A stretch of 64,000 bases of DNA from Ornithinibacter sp. Its GTDB lineage: Bacteria; Actinomycetota; Actinomycetes; Actinomycetales; Dermatophilaceae. This document shows positions 1 to 9,814 of the stretch, one piece after another (positions within the stretch are counted from its first letter, which is position 1; each line of letters opens with the position of its first letter). The position numbers and the translations under genes were made by a program. Below the pieces are notes generated by a model that did no database searches, was not told the origin of the DNA, and was given only the letters and a program-made list of their open reading frames with translations. The stretch is from assembly GCA_029266735.1 (NCBI GenBank), contig JAQSWG010000023.1, positions 1 to 64,000 of the forward strand, written 5' to 3'.

Positions 1-1517
1 CACCAGCCACGTCACACAGGTCACGCCCCACCCCCAGGCGGTGGCGGTGGTGACCCCGACACCTTCCACACCCGGCTCTGCGCCCAGCTCGATGACGCGG
101 ACGCTGGGAGTGTCGTGCGTGACCCGTGCGGCCAGGGGAAGTGGGTCGTCCACGCTCGGGTCCGGCAGCCCGGTGCCCTTCTCGACGACGATCCAGCGCA
201 CCCCCTCGGCCGCCAGGGCCGCGAGGGGCGACACGCCGGCCTCGATGCGACCGGTGACGGCCCGGGCGGTCGGATCCTCCCCCGGCACCTCCCCGCCTGC
301 GAGTGGGAGGCGGTCGTCGAGGATCACGCGCTGGTCGACCATCCGTGGGACCAGGGTCAGCGAGACACGCCCCCCGTTCCACTCGTAGCGGCGGTACTGC
401 GACCACGGCAGGAGGCCGACAGCCCCCGGAGCCTCCTGCGAGAGCACCGTGGCGACGGCCCTCAGGTCGGAGGGCACGTCCACGGCGTCGATCCGGCCGC
501 CGACGCCCCAGGCGAGCGAGGGCAGCAGCACGACGGGAAGAGCGGTGACGAGGGCAGCAAGGGCCGGTCCGGCCACGCGGGCGTCCAGCAGGTCGCGGAC
601 CAGCACGCCGGCTCCGGCGGCGCAGAGCGCCACCCACGGGGCGACGAGCTTCTGCGCGTCCCGCAGCACCCCGCCACCGGGGGTCCCGCGGCGAGCACGG
701 CGGCAGTCACGGCGACGACCGTCGTCGAGCGGGCAGCCGGGTGCGACGCGGGGTTCCAGAACCCTCCACCGCTCAGCAGCGAGCCGAGCACGCCGAGCGG
801 GGTGTCTGATCGCGCCGCGAACTCGGCGACCCCGGCCCGGGACGACCGGACCCCGGCCGTCACCGCGGGCAGCGACCACACGGCGGACACTCCCAGTGCG
901 GCAGCGGAGGCCAGCCCGAGGGCTCCCCACCGAGGGCGCGGCGCGAGAAGGACACCGCCCACGGCCAGCGCTCCCAGGACCAGGGTGTTGGCCCCACCCA
1001 GGCCGCAGGCCGCGAGCCCCACCGCGGGCCACCACATGGGCGCCGTGCCCTGCCGCACCCGCAGTGCCGCCACGAGAAGGTGCGGGACCGCGGCATACCC
1101 GAGGAGCACGGTCCACTGACCGACGACCAGTCGCTCGAGGACGAACGGGTTCCACACGGCAGCGACAGCGGCCGACGACCCCGCGACGGGTCCCAGTCCC
1201 GGCGACAGCAGAGCCGCGAGCCGGGCAGCACCCACGCCGGCGAGGACGAGGGTGGCCCAGAGGATGAGGGCCTGTGCGGGTCCAGCGCCGATCACCCAGC
1301 CGAGGGCGACACTCACCGCGTCGCTGGGCACCGCGCGGGGTGCCGGCGTGCTCGTCCCCAGGGTGAAGGGGGTCAGTCGCGGGTCCGGGGACCATGCCAG
1401 GTCGTACGCGAGGACGACCCCTCGACCGAGCGCCGGGCCGAGCACGAGCACCGCCAGCACGGCCGCGACGACCGTCGGGACGAGGAGGTCGCGCCGTGGC
1501 CGCGCCAGGGCGGTCAT
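1..1517 (-). pseudogene. Polytopic membrane protein of a glycan locus, frameshifted and cut by window edge
   Basis: Start is the ATG at 1517, which overlaps the stop of the upstream glycosyltransferase gene as ATGA. The first ~280 residues are strongly hydrophobic with many membrane segments and a short acidic loop (YDLAWSPDPRLTPF) after the first one, as in GT-C type glycosyltransferases. Near position 680 the frame breaks: the reading frame from the start runs into arginine/serine-rich nonsense and stops at 462. One base restored in the C5/G4 tract there would continue into a sensible sequence (VLRDAQKLVAPWV..., YRRYEWNGGRVSLTL, GVRWIVVEKGTGLPDPS) that stays open to position 1. The gene therefore continues beyond the window and is either a real pseudogene or a single-base sequence error. 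Fourth gene of the AftD-like operon; exact activity not recognised. Confidence 0.65.
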
Positions 1518-2335
1518 GGCCGGTGGGCCACCCACGACGCCTTGGCCGCACCGGCTGCGTAGGCACCCGCCTCCGCGGCGCGCAGGCACACCATCGCCGC
1601 CGCATGGAACGGCTGCCCGGCGAGGATCGGCAGTCCCCCGGCCATCGCCCGGAGCGTGGCTCGACCCTGGGCAGAGATGGCGCCGGGCTGGGCACGGCGG
1701 TACGCCGGGAGCGACTGCCCGTAGTAGTAGCGCTTCCGCAGGATGAACGGGAGGGTCAGGTGACCTTCGTCGTGGAGGATCACCGTCTCGGTGTGCGGCA
1801 TGACCCTGCCCTCGCGCAGGAGACGCATCCGGATGTCGGCGTCCTCCTGCCCGGCCACCTCGGAGGCGAACCCACCCCGGTCCGTGAACCAGTCACGCCG
1901 GATCAGGCGGGGCGCCTCGATGAGCTCGACGCCGACGTAGCAACGCCGCTCGAGTGCGCGACACGCCGTCCAGAAGCCCGAGCCGACCGTCTGCTCGGGG
2001 ATGAACACCGCGGTCGCGCCCGAGCGGGAGGCGGTGTCGACGGCATCCGCGATGACGTGAGGGGTCAGCACCATGTCGGCGTCGATCCACAGGATGTACT
2101 CGCCCTCGGCGAGCTCGATGCCGAGGTTGCGCTGGGCACTGCGCTCCGGACCGGCCTGCACGACCGTGTCGGCGAGCTCCTGCGCCACGTCGAACGTCCG
2201 GTCGGTGCTGAAGTTGTCGACGACGACGAGCTCGATGTTCGGGTAGGTCTGGCTGCGGATGGAGGCGAGGCAGCGCCGGAGCGTCCTCTCGACGTCCTTG
2301 GTGGGGACCACGACCGACACGAGGGGGCTGGTCAT
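1514..2335 (-). CDS. Family 2 glycosyltransferase
   Basis: 273 residues. The N-terminus (SPLVSVVVPTKDVERTLRRC) is the standard GT-A nucleotide-sugar binding start of GT2 enzymes, followed by VVVDNFSTDRT and the metal-binding motif IDADM; a later QEDADIRMRL segment fits the catalytic acidic region. No clear membrane anchor, so it probably acts at the cytoplasmic membrane face, adding a sugar to a lipid-linked or surface glycan. The ATG at 2335 was chosen because it overlaps the upstream stop as ATGA; an in-frame start 13 codons earlier lies inside the previous gene. Donor and acceptor cannot be told from sequence. Confidence 0.85.
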   Translation of the reverse strand: MTSPLVSVVVPTKDVERTLRRCLASIRSQTYPNIELVVVDNFSTDRTFDVAQELADTVVQAGPERSAQRNLGIELAEGEYILWIDADMVLTPHVIADAVDTASRSGATAVFIPEQTVGSGFWTACRALERRCYVGVELIEAPRLIRRDWFTDRGGFASEVAGQEDADIRMRLLREGRVMPHTETVILHDEGHLTLPFILRKRYYYGQSLPAYRRAQPGAISAQGRATLRAMAGGLPILAGQPFHAAAMVCLRAAEAGAYAAGAAKASWVAHRP

Positions 2336-3492
2336 GCGGGTCGTCCTCCTCGGCGGCGACGGCGTGGCGGCCATCGTTCCGCAACGGCGAACGCGGCCCC
2401 CAGGGCACGGGTCTGCTCGGCCAGGTCGTGCCGGGCCTCTGCGAGCCTACGGTTGTCGGCGCCGATCCGGGCGGCGGCCGCCGGATCGCGCAAGAGGCCG
2501 AGGAGGCCGTTCGCCAATGCCGCTGGAGTGTTCGCGGTGCGGACGTTGGGTGGCCGGACGGCCTCGTGGTTGGTGCCGGAGGCGGTCGTGACGATCGGGA
2601 TGCCGCTCGCCATGGCCTCGAGGTACGCCAGCCCGAACTGCTCGTTCCACTTCCACGTGGGTCGCGGAGCGGTGGTGAAGACGCCGGCGGATGCCAGCAA
2701 CCGCGCAACACCCGCTCGGTCGAGGGCGCCGATGTGCCGGATCGCCCCCGCACTGGCCGCCGCGCGCTCCTGGACGAGACGCTCGAGCGGCCCGCGGCCC
2801 GCGACGACGAGGCGTGCGGAGGGGTGCTCGTGGCGGACCACGTCCATGGCATCGAGGACCGTGTCAATCCCCTTGTTGGACGCCAGCGGAGAGACGAAGG
2901 CCACGAGGTCGGGGTCGCGGTCAACACCGAGCGCCTCCGCCGGGCGGAAGACCTCGAGGTCCACCCCGGGTGGGACCACGGCGATCCGGCTCTCCGGATA
3001 TCCGAGCGCGACGAGGTGGTCACGGGCGGCCTCGATGGGGCACACCATGAGGTCCGCACCGAGGGCCCGCCGCGTCGCCCAGGCGTAGGGCGGGAGGCGG
3101 TAGAGCGGTTGGTTCGGAAGGTTCTCCCAGGTCACGACCGCCTGACGGAGCCCGTGCCGGCTGGCATACGCGGACAGCTGACCGGTGACGAGGGCGCACA
3201 GCTCCAGGCTGGCCACCCATGTGTACGGCCGCGGATCGACGGTGCCCAGACGGTGAATCCAGCCGAGGGCGCCCGCCTCGACGAACCGCTTCACGGGCCG
3301 ACGCATGGGCCGGTCGACGTACCCGATTCCCGCGTCGGGACCGTGGGTTCGGGGTGATCCCACCTCGGTGACCGTCGTGTCCGGCATCCGGGAGAGCCAG
3401 TAGAGCTCACGCAGGGGGCGCTGGTCGGGCAGCCGTCCCCACAGGACGTGCCGCTGGGCTCCGGGGGAACGCGCCTCCCCGGGAACGCTCAT
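2332..3492 (-). CDS. Family 4 (GT-B) glycosyltransferase
   Basis: 386 residues. The C-terminal half carries the GT4 signature: VVPPGVDLEVFRP, LVVAGRGPL, and the E-x7-E donor-binding motif in EQFGLAYLEAMASGIPIVTT. The N-terminal half is the more variable acceptor domain. It starts at an ATG (3492) sharing ATGA with the stop of the AftD-like gene and ends by sharing ATGA with the GT2 gene, so all are probably translated from one message. Soluble or peripheral enzyme of surface-glycan assembly; the sugar is unknown. The arginine-rich last 15 residues look like a disordered tail. Confidence 0.87.
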   Translation of the reverse strand: MSVPGEARSPGAQRHVLWGRLPDQRPLRELYWLSRMPDTTVTEVGSPRTHGPDAGIGYVDRPMRRPVKRFVEAGALGWIHRLGTVDPRPYTWVASLELCALVTGQLSAYASRHGLRQAVVTWENLPNQPLYRLPPYAWATRRALGADLMVCPIEAARDHLVALGYPESRIAVVPPGVDLEVFRPAEALGVDRDPDLVAFVSPLASNKGIDTVLDAMDVVRHEHPSARLVVAGRGPLERLVQERAAASAGAIRHIGALDRAGVARLLASAGVFTTAPRPTWKWNEQFGLAYLEAMASGIPIVTTASGTNHEAVRPPNVRTANTPAALANGLLGLLRDPAAAARIGADNRRLAEARHDLAEQTRALGAAFAVAERWPPRRRRRGGRPA

Positions 3493-6400
3493 GGACCGCC
3501 CTTTTCGCGACCGAACGCCCAGACGACGCTGGCGATGACCACGGCTCCCGCGCAGGACGAGGCCACCGGGGAGGAGGCGACGAGATCAGGGGTCACCGAC
3601 CCTCGCAGGTCCCGCGTCTCCCAGAACCAGGCAGCGGTGACGACTGCCCACCCCGAGGTCAGCACGACGGCCGCGACCTTTCGTCGGAACCCGCGGATCA
3701 CCAGACCCACGGCTGCTGCGACGATGCCGATGACGCCGAGCACCGCGCCGCCGATCAGGATCCAGCCCGCGGAGACCAGGAGACCGCGCCCCCGGCTCCT
3801 GATCGGAGGTCGCCCGGCGGCATCGCTCGGCGGACGAGCCGCTTCGGGCGCAGGAGCGAAGGCACCGGTCAGGACATCGTGGGTGTGGAGGTCCGCGGCC
3901 ATCGCGCGTCGGCGCGTCACGAGGACTCCTGCGGCGGCGAGCAGTGCCACCCCGCTGAGCGCGAGGCCGACCACCGCCGCCCACTGCGGGCCGTACGAGA
4001 GGCTCAGCGAGGCGGAGTCGCCGGGTGGCACCACCCAGGCGGCGGCATACCCGTTCATCAGCAGGGGCGGCCCGACATCCACCCCGTCCACCGAGAGGCT
4101 CCACCCCGGGTCGTGACCCACGCCCGCCACGAGGAGGAGGTCCTCGGACCGCTCCGGCAGCGTTCCGCTCCACCCTGGCCCGGGCGGCCTGCCCGGCCCG
4201 GCCGCGTCGCCGGCGATGTCGACCACGTCGGGCTCACCGGGCGTCCGGCCGGTCGACGCGTCGTCCGACCACACCACGAGGTCCGAGGTGAACTCCGCGG
4301 AGGACACCCACTCGTGTGGCCCGGCATCCAAGGCGGTCGGTTCACCACACGGGGATGCGAGGAAGGCACCCTCGGTGACGGGCGCGGTGGGTCTGACCCG
4401 GACCGGTTCGCCGTCGACCTGGGCAACGGTCAGGCAGCCTGGCTGGAGGGGGTTCCGGTCGATACGCCGGTCACCGATCTGCACCTCGAGCAGGCGGGCC
4501 GGCTCGGTCGCGGGCTGGGACGCCCCCGCCACGGTGATGGAGACGTCGGAGACGGCGGTACCGGCGGGCAGCGGGATCGTGCTCCGCCCGGGCTGGAGAG
4601 GCGACCGGACGGTGACCCCGTCGACGCGCACCACGACCTCGGTGAGTTGTCGCCCCCGGTCCGGCTGAACCAGCGAGATCTCGGACGCGGGCACCGGGTC
4701 CGAGAAGGATGCACGCCACTCCTCTCCGACCGTCGGCTCCGCCGGTAGCCAACCGGTCCCCTCGTCGCCGTCCATCGCCATCGACGCTCGGCCGGTGGGG
4801 AGACCGAACGCCTGGCTCGACGACGTGGCGCGGACGTCACCCGGCGCGCCCTCCATCTCGTCGAGTGCCGTCTCCGGCATGGGAGTCCCCAGCCTGAACA
4901 GGCCGCGGAACGTGAAGGAGTCGTCCCAGGCAAGCTCCACCACGCGGTCGAGCGACGGCTCCTCCACAACCGGACTTCCGGTCTTCCCCAGCCGGCGCGA
5001 GAGGACGACGTCCAGTGGACGGGAGGCGAGGCGGGCTCGATCCTCGGCCGCGGCTGACGCCATGAGCACGGTCAGCGTCAGCGGAGTCCGGAGCACGTCG
5101 GCAACGGGCGATGGGAGGCCCCCGACGTGCACCTCCGAGATCCCGACGTTCGCCAGGGAGCCGGCGGGCGAGACACCGGTCACCCGGAGGGAGAACTCCG
5201 TCGATCCGTCGGGCAGTGTCCCGACGAACACTCCGTCGGAGCTTCGCCCAAGGTTCGACTCGCTGCCCCCGGCGCTCATCACCAGGCCGGTGATCTCTGC
5301 ATCTCCGGTCGATGCGGTGTGCACCTCGACGTCACCGGCGAGGGCCGAGCCCACGTCAACGGTCAGGCGGCTCCCGATCGCCGTTCCGAAGTCCCCAGCG
5401 AACCACGCGGTGCGCGGATCGTCGTCGACGGCGTTCTCGGCCGCACTCCACGGGAGCGGCCGGAACGCGGACCCCTGCCCGCTGGCGGTGGCCCGCCATC
5501 CCCGCGCGCGGCGCACGCTCTGGTCATCGGCGGTCCATAGACCGGCCATCCGGTCAGCGTCCTCGTCGGCCGCGAGGAGCGGCCCACGGTCCTCGGTGAG
5601 CCGGTTGGGGACGGCCTCGGCACGCAGGTTCGTGTCGGTCAGGACGATCCTCGACGAGCGTCCGAGCAGCCCCACACCGGTCCCGTCGGCGTCGGCAGCG
5701 AGGGCGAAGGGCTGCGAGCCGTCGAGGATCCCGAGCTGGGCCAGGTCGGGGAGGGATGTGGCGTCGCCGACCACCGTCACGAGTGCGGACAGCTGCATCG
5801 CCGTCACCTGCCCGACGGGGTCATCGACGGTGAAGACAGCCACCGGCGGTTGACCCTGGGTACGTTCCGAGGCCGCACCGAACGTCGGACCGACCGAGAG
5901 CCCCTGTGATCCCGCCACCGCACCGGCAACCACTGCCGGGTCCGCCCCGCCGACCGAGGCGTTGTCGACATCGCCTCGCACCACCACGGACCCGACGCCC
6001 AGGTACCGGGAGACCGCGGCAAGGGCGCGGGGAGGAAGGTTGCCCTCCTGCAGCCGCCTGTCCAGGCCGGCCAGGAGCGAGGCACCTTGCGGTGTGGAGT
6101 TGGCGACCGTCGTGCGCACCATCGCCTCACGCTCCTCGTACAGCCCCTGCACGACGTCGTCGGGCCGGCGGTCGCTCCACACGTACGAGGCGTTGGTCTG
6201 GCCGGGGAGGAGCCACACGCGCGAGTCCCCGACGTCCGTGGCCCGCGTTGCCTGCTCCCAGTACTCGGGCACATCGGCGGTGCTGACGAACAGCCCGCCG
6301 GTCCACGCCGGCAGCACGGCAACGAGGGCGACCGTCGCGATCACCGAGGCGCGTCGTCGCGGATGTGCTGCCGTCGCGACAGCCAGGGCCGAGAGCAGGG

Positions 6401-7532
6401 CGACCCCGACCACGAGTGCTGCGCCGGCCTTGTTGGTGGTCCGCAGCAGCCCGAGGGCGGAAACCTGCTCCAGGGCGACCTTCCACGCCGCACCCACTGG
6501 TGGTGGGTCGGCCCACGGGTGGCTCCCCACCATGACGAGTGCGGCCACGGAGGTCAGGCCGATCGCGAGGCGCAGTCGCATCCGATCTGCCGTGGCCGTC
6601 GCCCACCAGGCCGAGGCGAGCAGGGCGAAGCCGGCGAGGACGACGAGCGGGACGGTGATGAGCGCGACATGGGGTTCCACCCACGGCGTCGTCCCGTCCG
6701 TGCCGTAGAGCGGCCACAGCCCCAGTCCGCGGACCACCTCGCTCCAGGACGACACCGCGGAGATCGCCTCATCGCTCTCGGTCTGGGCGACCACGGCGGC
6801 ACCGGCTCCCCTGGCGAGAACCCCAGGCAGCAGCCAGTACGCCGACAGGGCCAGGACTGAGCCGGTGAGCACCTCGAGCACCTCGAGGGGGCGGCGCCAC
6901 CCTTTCCCGGACGAGCGGGCCGACCACCAGAGGACGACCGGGACCGCGACGGCCATCTGCAGCACGACCACCGACCCGGCGTTCTGGCCGGCCATGGCGA
7001 AGGTGCTGACGCCCGCGGCCACCGCCCACGCCGGCCAGGACCGCGCGGATCGGACGGCGAGGACGATGCACCCCAGCGCCCAGGGCAGGAGCGCCCAGGG
7101 CCACAGGACCGGCAAGGTGGCTCCGGCGACGAGGACATAGGGGTGGAGCAGGTAGACGACGGCGGCGGTGCGCGGCGCCCAGGACCCTCCCTCGGGGACG
7201 ACGCGGCGGGCGAGCCAGGCGGCCCCGGTCATCCCGACGAGCACGAGGACGACCCGAAGGACTCGCATGATGAGCCACGGGGGCAGGCCGACCGCCTGCA
7301 ACGCCGTCGCGACGACGGAGGGCAGGAGCAGACCGGACTCGTAGCTGCGCTGCCCGAGGGCCGGAACCGTCTGCCAGGCCGAGAGGGTGGAGGCCAGGAC
7401 GGCGTCGGGGTTGAGGTAGAGCTGGGGCTTGGTGTCGATCGCCGTCCGGCCGACGTCGGTCAGTACGACGACGCCCACCACCGCCGCCACGACCACCAGC
7501 CAGAACACAGCCCCTCGACGACGCGTCAGCAT
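3489..7532 (-). CDS. AftD-like alpha-(1->3)-arabinofuranosyltransferase family protein
   Basis: 1347 residues, close to mycobacterial AftD (about 1400). The N-terminus has a membrane segment then DTKPQLYLNPDAVLASTLSAW, which matches the family's opening acidic loop, followed by multiple membrane helices to about residue 430 (GT-C fold). The periplasmic part contains two discoidin/F5-8-type-C-like beta domains (about residues 675-815 and 910-1015), then further helices near 1180-1205 and in the last 100 residues. In mycobacteria AftD branches arabinan of arabinogalactan/LAM; here it probably modifies another surface polysaccharide. ATG 7532 was chosen because the upstream extension is charged, low-complexity and runs antisense into the flippase gene. 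First gene of a four-gene operon, divergent from the flippase. Confidence 0.8.
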   Translation of the reverse strand: MLTRRRGAVFWLVVVAAVVGVVVLTDVGRTAIDTKPQLYLNPDAVLASTLSAWQTVPALGQRSYESGLLLPSVVATALQAVGLPPWLIMRVLRVVLVLVGMTGAAWLARRVVPEGGSWAPRTAAVVYLLHPYVLVAGATLPVLWPWALLPWALGCIVLAVRSARSWPAWAVAAGVSTFAMAGQNAGSVVVLQMAVAVPVVLWWSARSSGKGWRRPLEVLEVLTGSVLALSAYWLLPGVLARGAGAAVVAQTESDEAISAVSSWSEVVRGLGLWPLYGTDGTTPWVEPHVALITVPLVVLAGFALLASAWWATATADRMRLRLAIGLTSVAALVMVGSHPWADPPPVGAAWKVALEQVSALGLLRTTNKAGAALVVGVALLSALAVATAAHPRRRASVIATVALVAVLPAWTGGLFVSTADVPEYWEQATRATDVGDSRVWLLPGQTNASYVWSDRRPDDVVQGLYEEREAMVRTTVANSTPQGASLLAGLDRRLQEGNLPPRALAAVSRYLGVGSVVVRGDVDNASVGGADPAVVAGAVAGSQGLSVGPTFGAASERTQGQPPVAVFTVDDPVGQVTAMQLSALVTVVGDATSLPDLAQLGILDGSQPFALAADADGTGVGLLGRSSRIVLTDTNLRAEAVPNRLTEDRGPLLAADEDADRMAGLWTADDQSVRRARGWRATASGQGSAFRPLPWSAAENAVDDDPRTAWFAGDFGTAIGSRLTVDVGSALAGDVEVHTASTGDAEITGLVMSAGGSESNLGRSSDGVFVGTLPDGSTEFSLRVTGVSPAGSLANVGISEVHVGGLPSPVADVLRTPLTLTVLMASAAAEDRARLASRPLDVVLSRRLGKTGSPVVEEPSLDRVVELAWDDSFTFRGLFRLGTPMPETALDEMEGAPGDVRATSSSQAFGLPTGRASMAMDGDEGTGWLPAEPTVGEEWRASFSDPVPASEISLVQPDRGRQLTEVVVRVDGVTVRSPLQPGRSTIPLPAGTAVSDVSITVAGASQPATEPARLLEVQIGDRRIDRNPLQPGCLTVAQVDGEPVRVRPTAPVTEGAFLASPCGEPTALDAGPHEWVSSAEFTSDLVVWSDDASTGRTPGEPDVVDIAGDAAGPGRPPGPGWSGTLPERSEDLLLVAGVGHDPGWSLSVDGVDVGPPLLMNGYAAAWVVPPGDSASLSLSYGPQWAAVVGLALSGVALLAAAGVLVTRRRAMAADLHTHDVLTGAFAPAPEAARPPSDAAGRPPIRSRGRGLLVSAGWILIGGAVLGVIGIVAAAVGLVIRGFRRKVAAVVLTSGWAVVTAAWFWETRDLRGSVTPDLVASSPVASSCAGAVVIASVVWAFGREKGGP

Positions 7533-7616
7533 GGACCCCGCGGCTGCCGACGGTCCGTCTGGCACGCTGGCGTCAACAGCGCTCCGGCTCCCGGAGCCGG
7601 GTCGAGTCGAGGAACG

Positions 7617-8894
7617 GTGCGCAGCGTGGCGAAGCCTTCGACGTCCCGCCTCCGGTCGACGGCTGGCTTCGGGATCGCCTCGGTCGTCGCCAACGCGATG
7701 GGCTACGTCCTGTCCGTGCTCCTCGCCCGGCAGCTCAGTCCCGACGACTTCGGAGCCATGGGTGCCCTTCTGGCCCTCGGAATCATCGGGACGATCCCGT
7801 CGACGGCCATCCAGCTCAGCGTGTCGCGCCGAGCGACCGACGCCACGACCCAGGGAGGGCGTGTCTCGCGGAGCAGCGCCCTCGTGCTCGGTCTCGTGGT
7901 CGGCCTCGCGCTGTGTGCCGCCTTCGTCGTCGCGGCGGTGCCGTTGGCGTCCTACCTGCATCTCGACTCCGCGTGGCACGTCGTCATCGTCGGGCTGATC
8001 CTCGTTCCGATGCTCATGGGCGCCGCCGGCAACGGGTTGCTCCTCGGTGAGGAGCGCATCTCGCGACTGTCGGTCGCCGCCGTCACGACCGGGGTGGCCC
8101 GGGTCGCAGCAGTTGCGGTGGCCCTGGCCCTCGGCGGTGGCGTGACCGCCGTCCTCGTCGCCATGGTGCTGGGCGCCGGCGCGGCGGCGGCCGTGGCCCT
8201 GGCTCTCGTCCCCGGCGGCGGGACGGTGTCCGTTCCGCTGGCCACGGCCACGCAGGCACTGTCCCGGGGGGCCGTGGTGCTCACCGCGTACTTCCTGCTG
8301 ACGAACGTGGACGTACCCATCGCTCGACACCACCTCACCGGGCCGGACAGCGGAACGTACGCGCTGGCGTCGATCTTCGCCAAGGTCTGCCTCTGGGGGC
8401 CACAGTTCCTCGCCGTCGTCGCGTTCCCCCGGATGCACCGCGCCCCGACCCGCTCGACGGGGCTCGGCGTCGCGGGGCTGACCCTGCTGTTCGGAGTCTG
8501 CGTGTCAGCTGCCCTGGTGCCGCTGGGAGCACCGGTCGTGGAGGCCGTCGCGGGTCGCGCAGTTCCGGAGGCCGCCCAGCTGGCTCCGTACTTCGGTCTC
8601 CTGGGCACGGCGTGGGCGGTCGTCAACGTGGCCGTCCTGCACGACATCGCCACAAGGCCGCGAGGACGTGGCGGGTGGGTCTGGCTCGTCACCACGGGCC
8701 TCGTCCTGGCGCTGGCGGTCCAGGCCACGCCGACCACGGTCTCCACCATCGTCATGTGGGCGCTCGGCGTGTCCGCCATCGGCGCCTGCGTCGCCCTCGC
8801 CCGGCTCGCTGTGGACGGTCGAGGGTCAGCGCGACGCAACACGGTGGGACCGAGTGCCGTAGAACCGCTTGCCCAGGCGCACGAGCAGCTCTGA
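7617..8894 (+). CDS. Polysaccharide flippase-like membrane protein (MOP/Wzx-like)
   Basis: About 425 residues with roughly a dozen predicted membrane helices. The start (GFGIASVVANAMGYVLSVLLARQLSPDDFGAMGA) is typical of oligosaccharide/lipopolysaccharide flippases: a first helix then an LAR-L-P-x-DFG loop. Probably moves lipid-linked glycan across the membrane for the adjacent transferases. Start is uncertain: GTG 7617 lies 3 nt after GAGGA (7609-7613) and GTG 7626 lies 12 nt after it; either gives the same helices. The 85-bp gap to the divergent AftD-like gene should hold both promoters. The last 69 bp overlap the convergent methyltransferase gene. Confidence 0.8.
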   Translation: MRSVAKPSTSRLRSTAGFGIASVVANAMGYVLSVLLARQLSPDDFGAMGALLALGIIGTIPSTAIQLSVSRRATDATTQGGRVSRSSALVLGLVVGLALCAAFVVAAVPLASYLHLDSAWHVVIVGLILVPMLMGAAGNGLLLGEERISRLSVAAVTTGVARVAAVAVALALGGGVTAVLVAMVLGAGAAAAVALALVPGGGTVSVPLATATQALSRGAVVLTAYFLLTNVDVPIARHHLTGPDSGTYALASIFAKVCLWGPQFLAVVAFPRMHRAPTRSTGLGVAGLTLLFGVCVSAALVPLGAPVVEAVAGRAVPEAAQLAPYFGLLGTAWAVVNVAVLHDIATRPRGRGGWVWLVTTGLVLALAVQATPTTVSTIVMWALGVSAIGACVALARLAVDGRGSARRNTVGPSAVEPLAQAHEQL

Positions 8895-9662
8895 CTTCGG
8901 CACGACCTTCCAGGCCGCGGCGTAGGCCGGTCCCACGACGAAGCGTTGGACCGCCAACACGGCACGCACATCGGGGTGGATGCGCCTCGCCGCGCCATGG
9001 GGCCGGCGAAAGCGGAGGAGGAGAAGGCCGTTCGCCCAGCGCGGATCGTGGTCCGACTCGGCGTCGAAGGCCCGCACCACGTCCCAGCCACGGTGCCGCC
9101 CGACGTACGCCATGGTTGCGCGTCGGACGACCGGCCAGGTGGCGTCGTCGACGAGCACCAGGGCCTCGTCCGCGAGCAGGTGCTCCACCACGCCGAGAGC
9201 GAGGTAGTGCGCCAGCCAGGTGTGCGCGCCGTCGAAGAAGTAGACACCCACCGGTGACCCGACCGCGTCGGGGTCGCGGAGAACTCGATAGCAGTCGCCG
9301 TCGACCAGGCGGAAGTCGGGCGCCACCGAGGGCAGCGCCTCCACGTTGTCGAACAGCTCCTGCCGGGCCTGTGCCCCTGCCATGCCGAACTCCTGGAAGT
9401 TCTCCACGGCGACGACCCGTCGCTCCGTCCCGTCCAGGAGCGCACCGCACACCGACCGGCCCTTGTACGTCCCGACCTCCAGGTATGCCTCGTCGTCGGG
9501 AAGGTGGCCGACGGCGGAGTGGAGGACCGCGAGCTCTGCCGGCGTCGTGAAGCCCGTCACCCGTGCGGCAACCTCCTCGAAGCGCGGGTCGACGGGGCGG
9601 CCCTGCGCCGGGTCGCCGTCGAAGAGGGCGTCGAGCCCGGCGGCGAAAGCCTGCACGTCCAT
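8826..9662 (-). CDS. Class I SAM-dependent methyltransferase, glycan locus
   Basis: 278 residues. A Rossmann methyltransferase of the Methyltransf_24 type: AYLEVGTYKGRSV (SAM loop), VVAVENFQEF (acidic residue after strand 2) and VYFFDGAHTWLAHYLAL (strand 4, where related enzymes hold a catalytic or metal-binding Asp). Start ATG 9662 has AAAGGA about 10 nt upstream; an in-frame start 11 codons earlier has no ribosome site. Its end overlaps the flippase gene by 69 bp, tail to tail. It is a paralogue of the divergent gene at 9815 (similar LHS...E-G-Y-GRS region). Likely O-methylates a sugar or carrier, which is inference from context. Confidence 0.78.
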   Translation of the reverse strand: MDVQAFAAGLDALFDGDPAQGRPVDPRFEEVAARVTGFTTPAELAVLHSAVGHLPDDEAYLEVGTYKGRSVCGALLDGTERRVVAVENFQEFGMAGAQARQELFDNVEALPSVAPDFRLVDGDCYRVLRDPDAVGSPVGVYFFDGAHTWLAHYLALGVVEHLLADEALVLVDDATWPVVRRATMAYVGRHRGWDVVRAFDAESDHDPRWANGLLLLRFRRPHGAARRIHPDVRAVLAVQRFVVGPAYAAAWKVVPKSELLVRLGKRFYGTRSHRVASR

Positions 9663-9802
9663 ACGGTGAGCGTCCTTTGCGGTGGCCGCCGCCACGTGTT
9701 CGGCGGTGGGCGCCGCCCACTGTAATCGTCACCCCGGGAGGTGGGCTCCCGGCGCGGTCGTGTGCGCCCAGACAGGCCGGACAGGTCCCCGGGACGAGGA
9801 CC

Positions 9803-9814
9803 TAGGCTTCGCGG
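9803..9814 (+). promoter_or_regulatory. Leaderless -10 box TAGGCT before methyltransferase
   Basis: TAGGCT at 9803-9808 is followed by 6 nt and then the GTG start at 9815, so transcription would begin at or next to the start codon. No Shine-Dalgarno is visible. The same arrangement occurs at several other genes here. Confidence 0.55.

Noticed and set aside
7533-8438. 300-residue N-terminal extension of the AftD-like protein
   Set aside because: Charged, low-complexity and antisense to the flippase; the first membrane helix follows the ATG at 7532.
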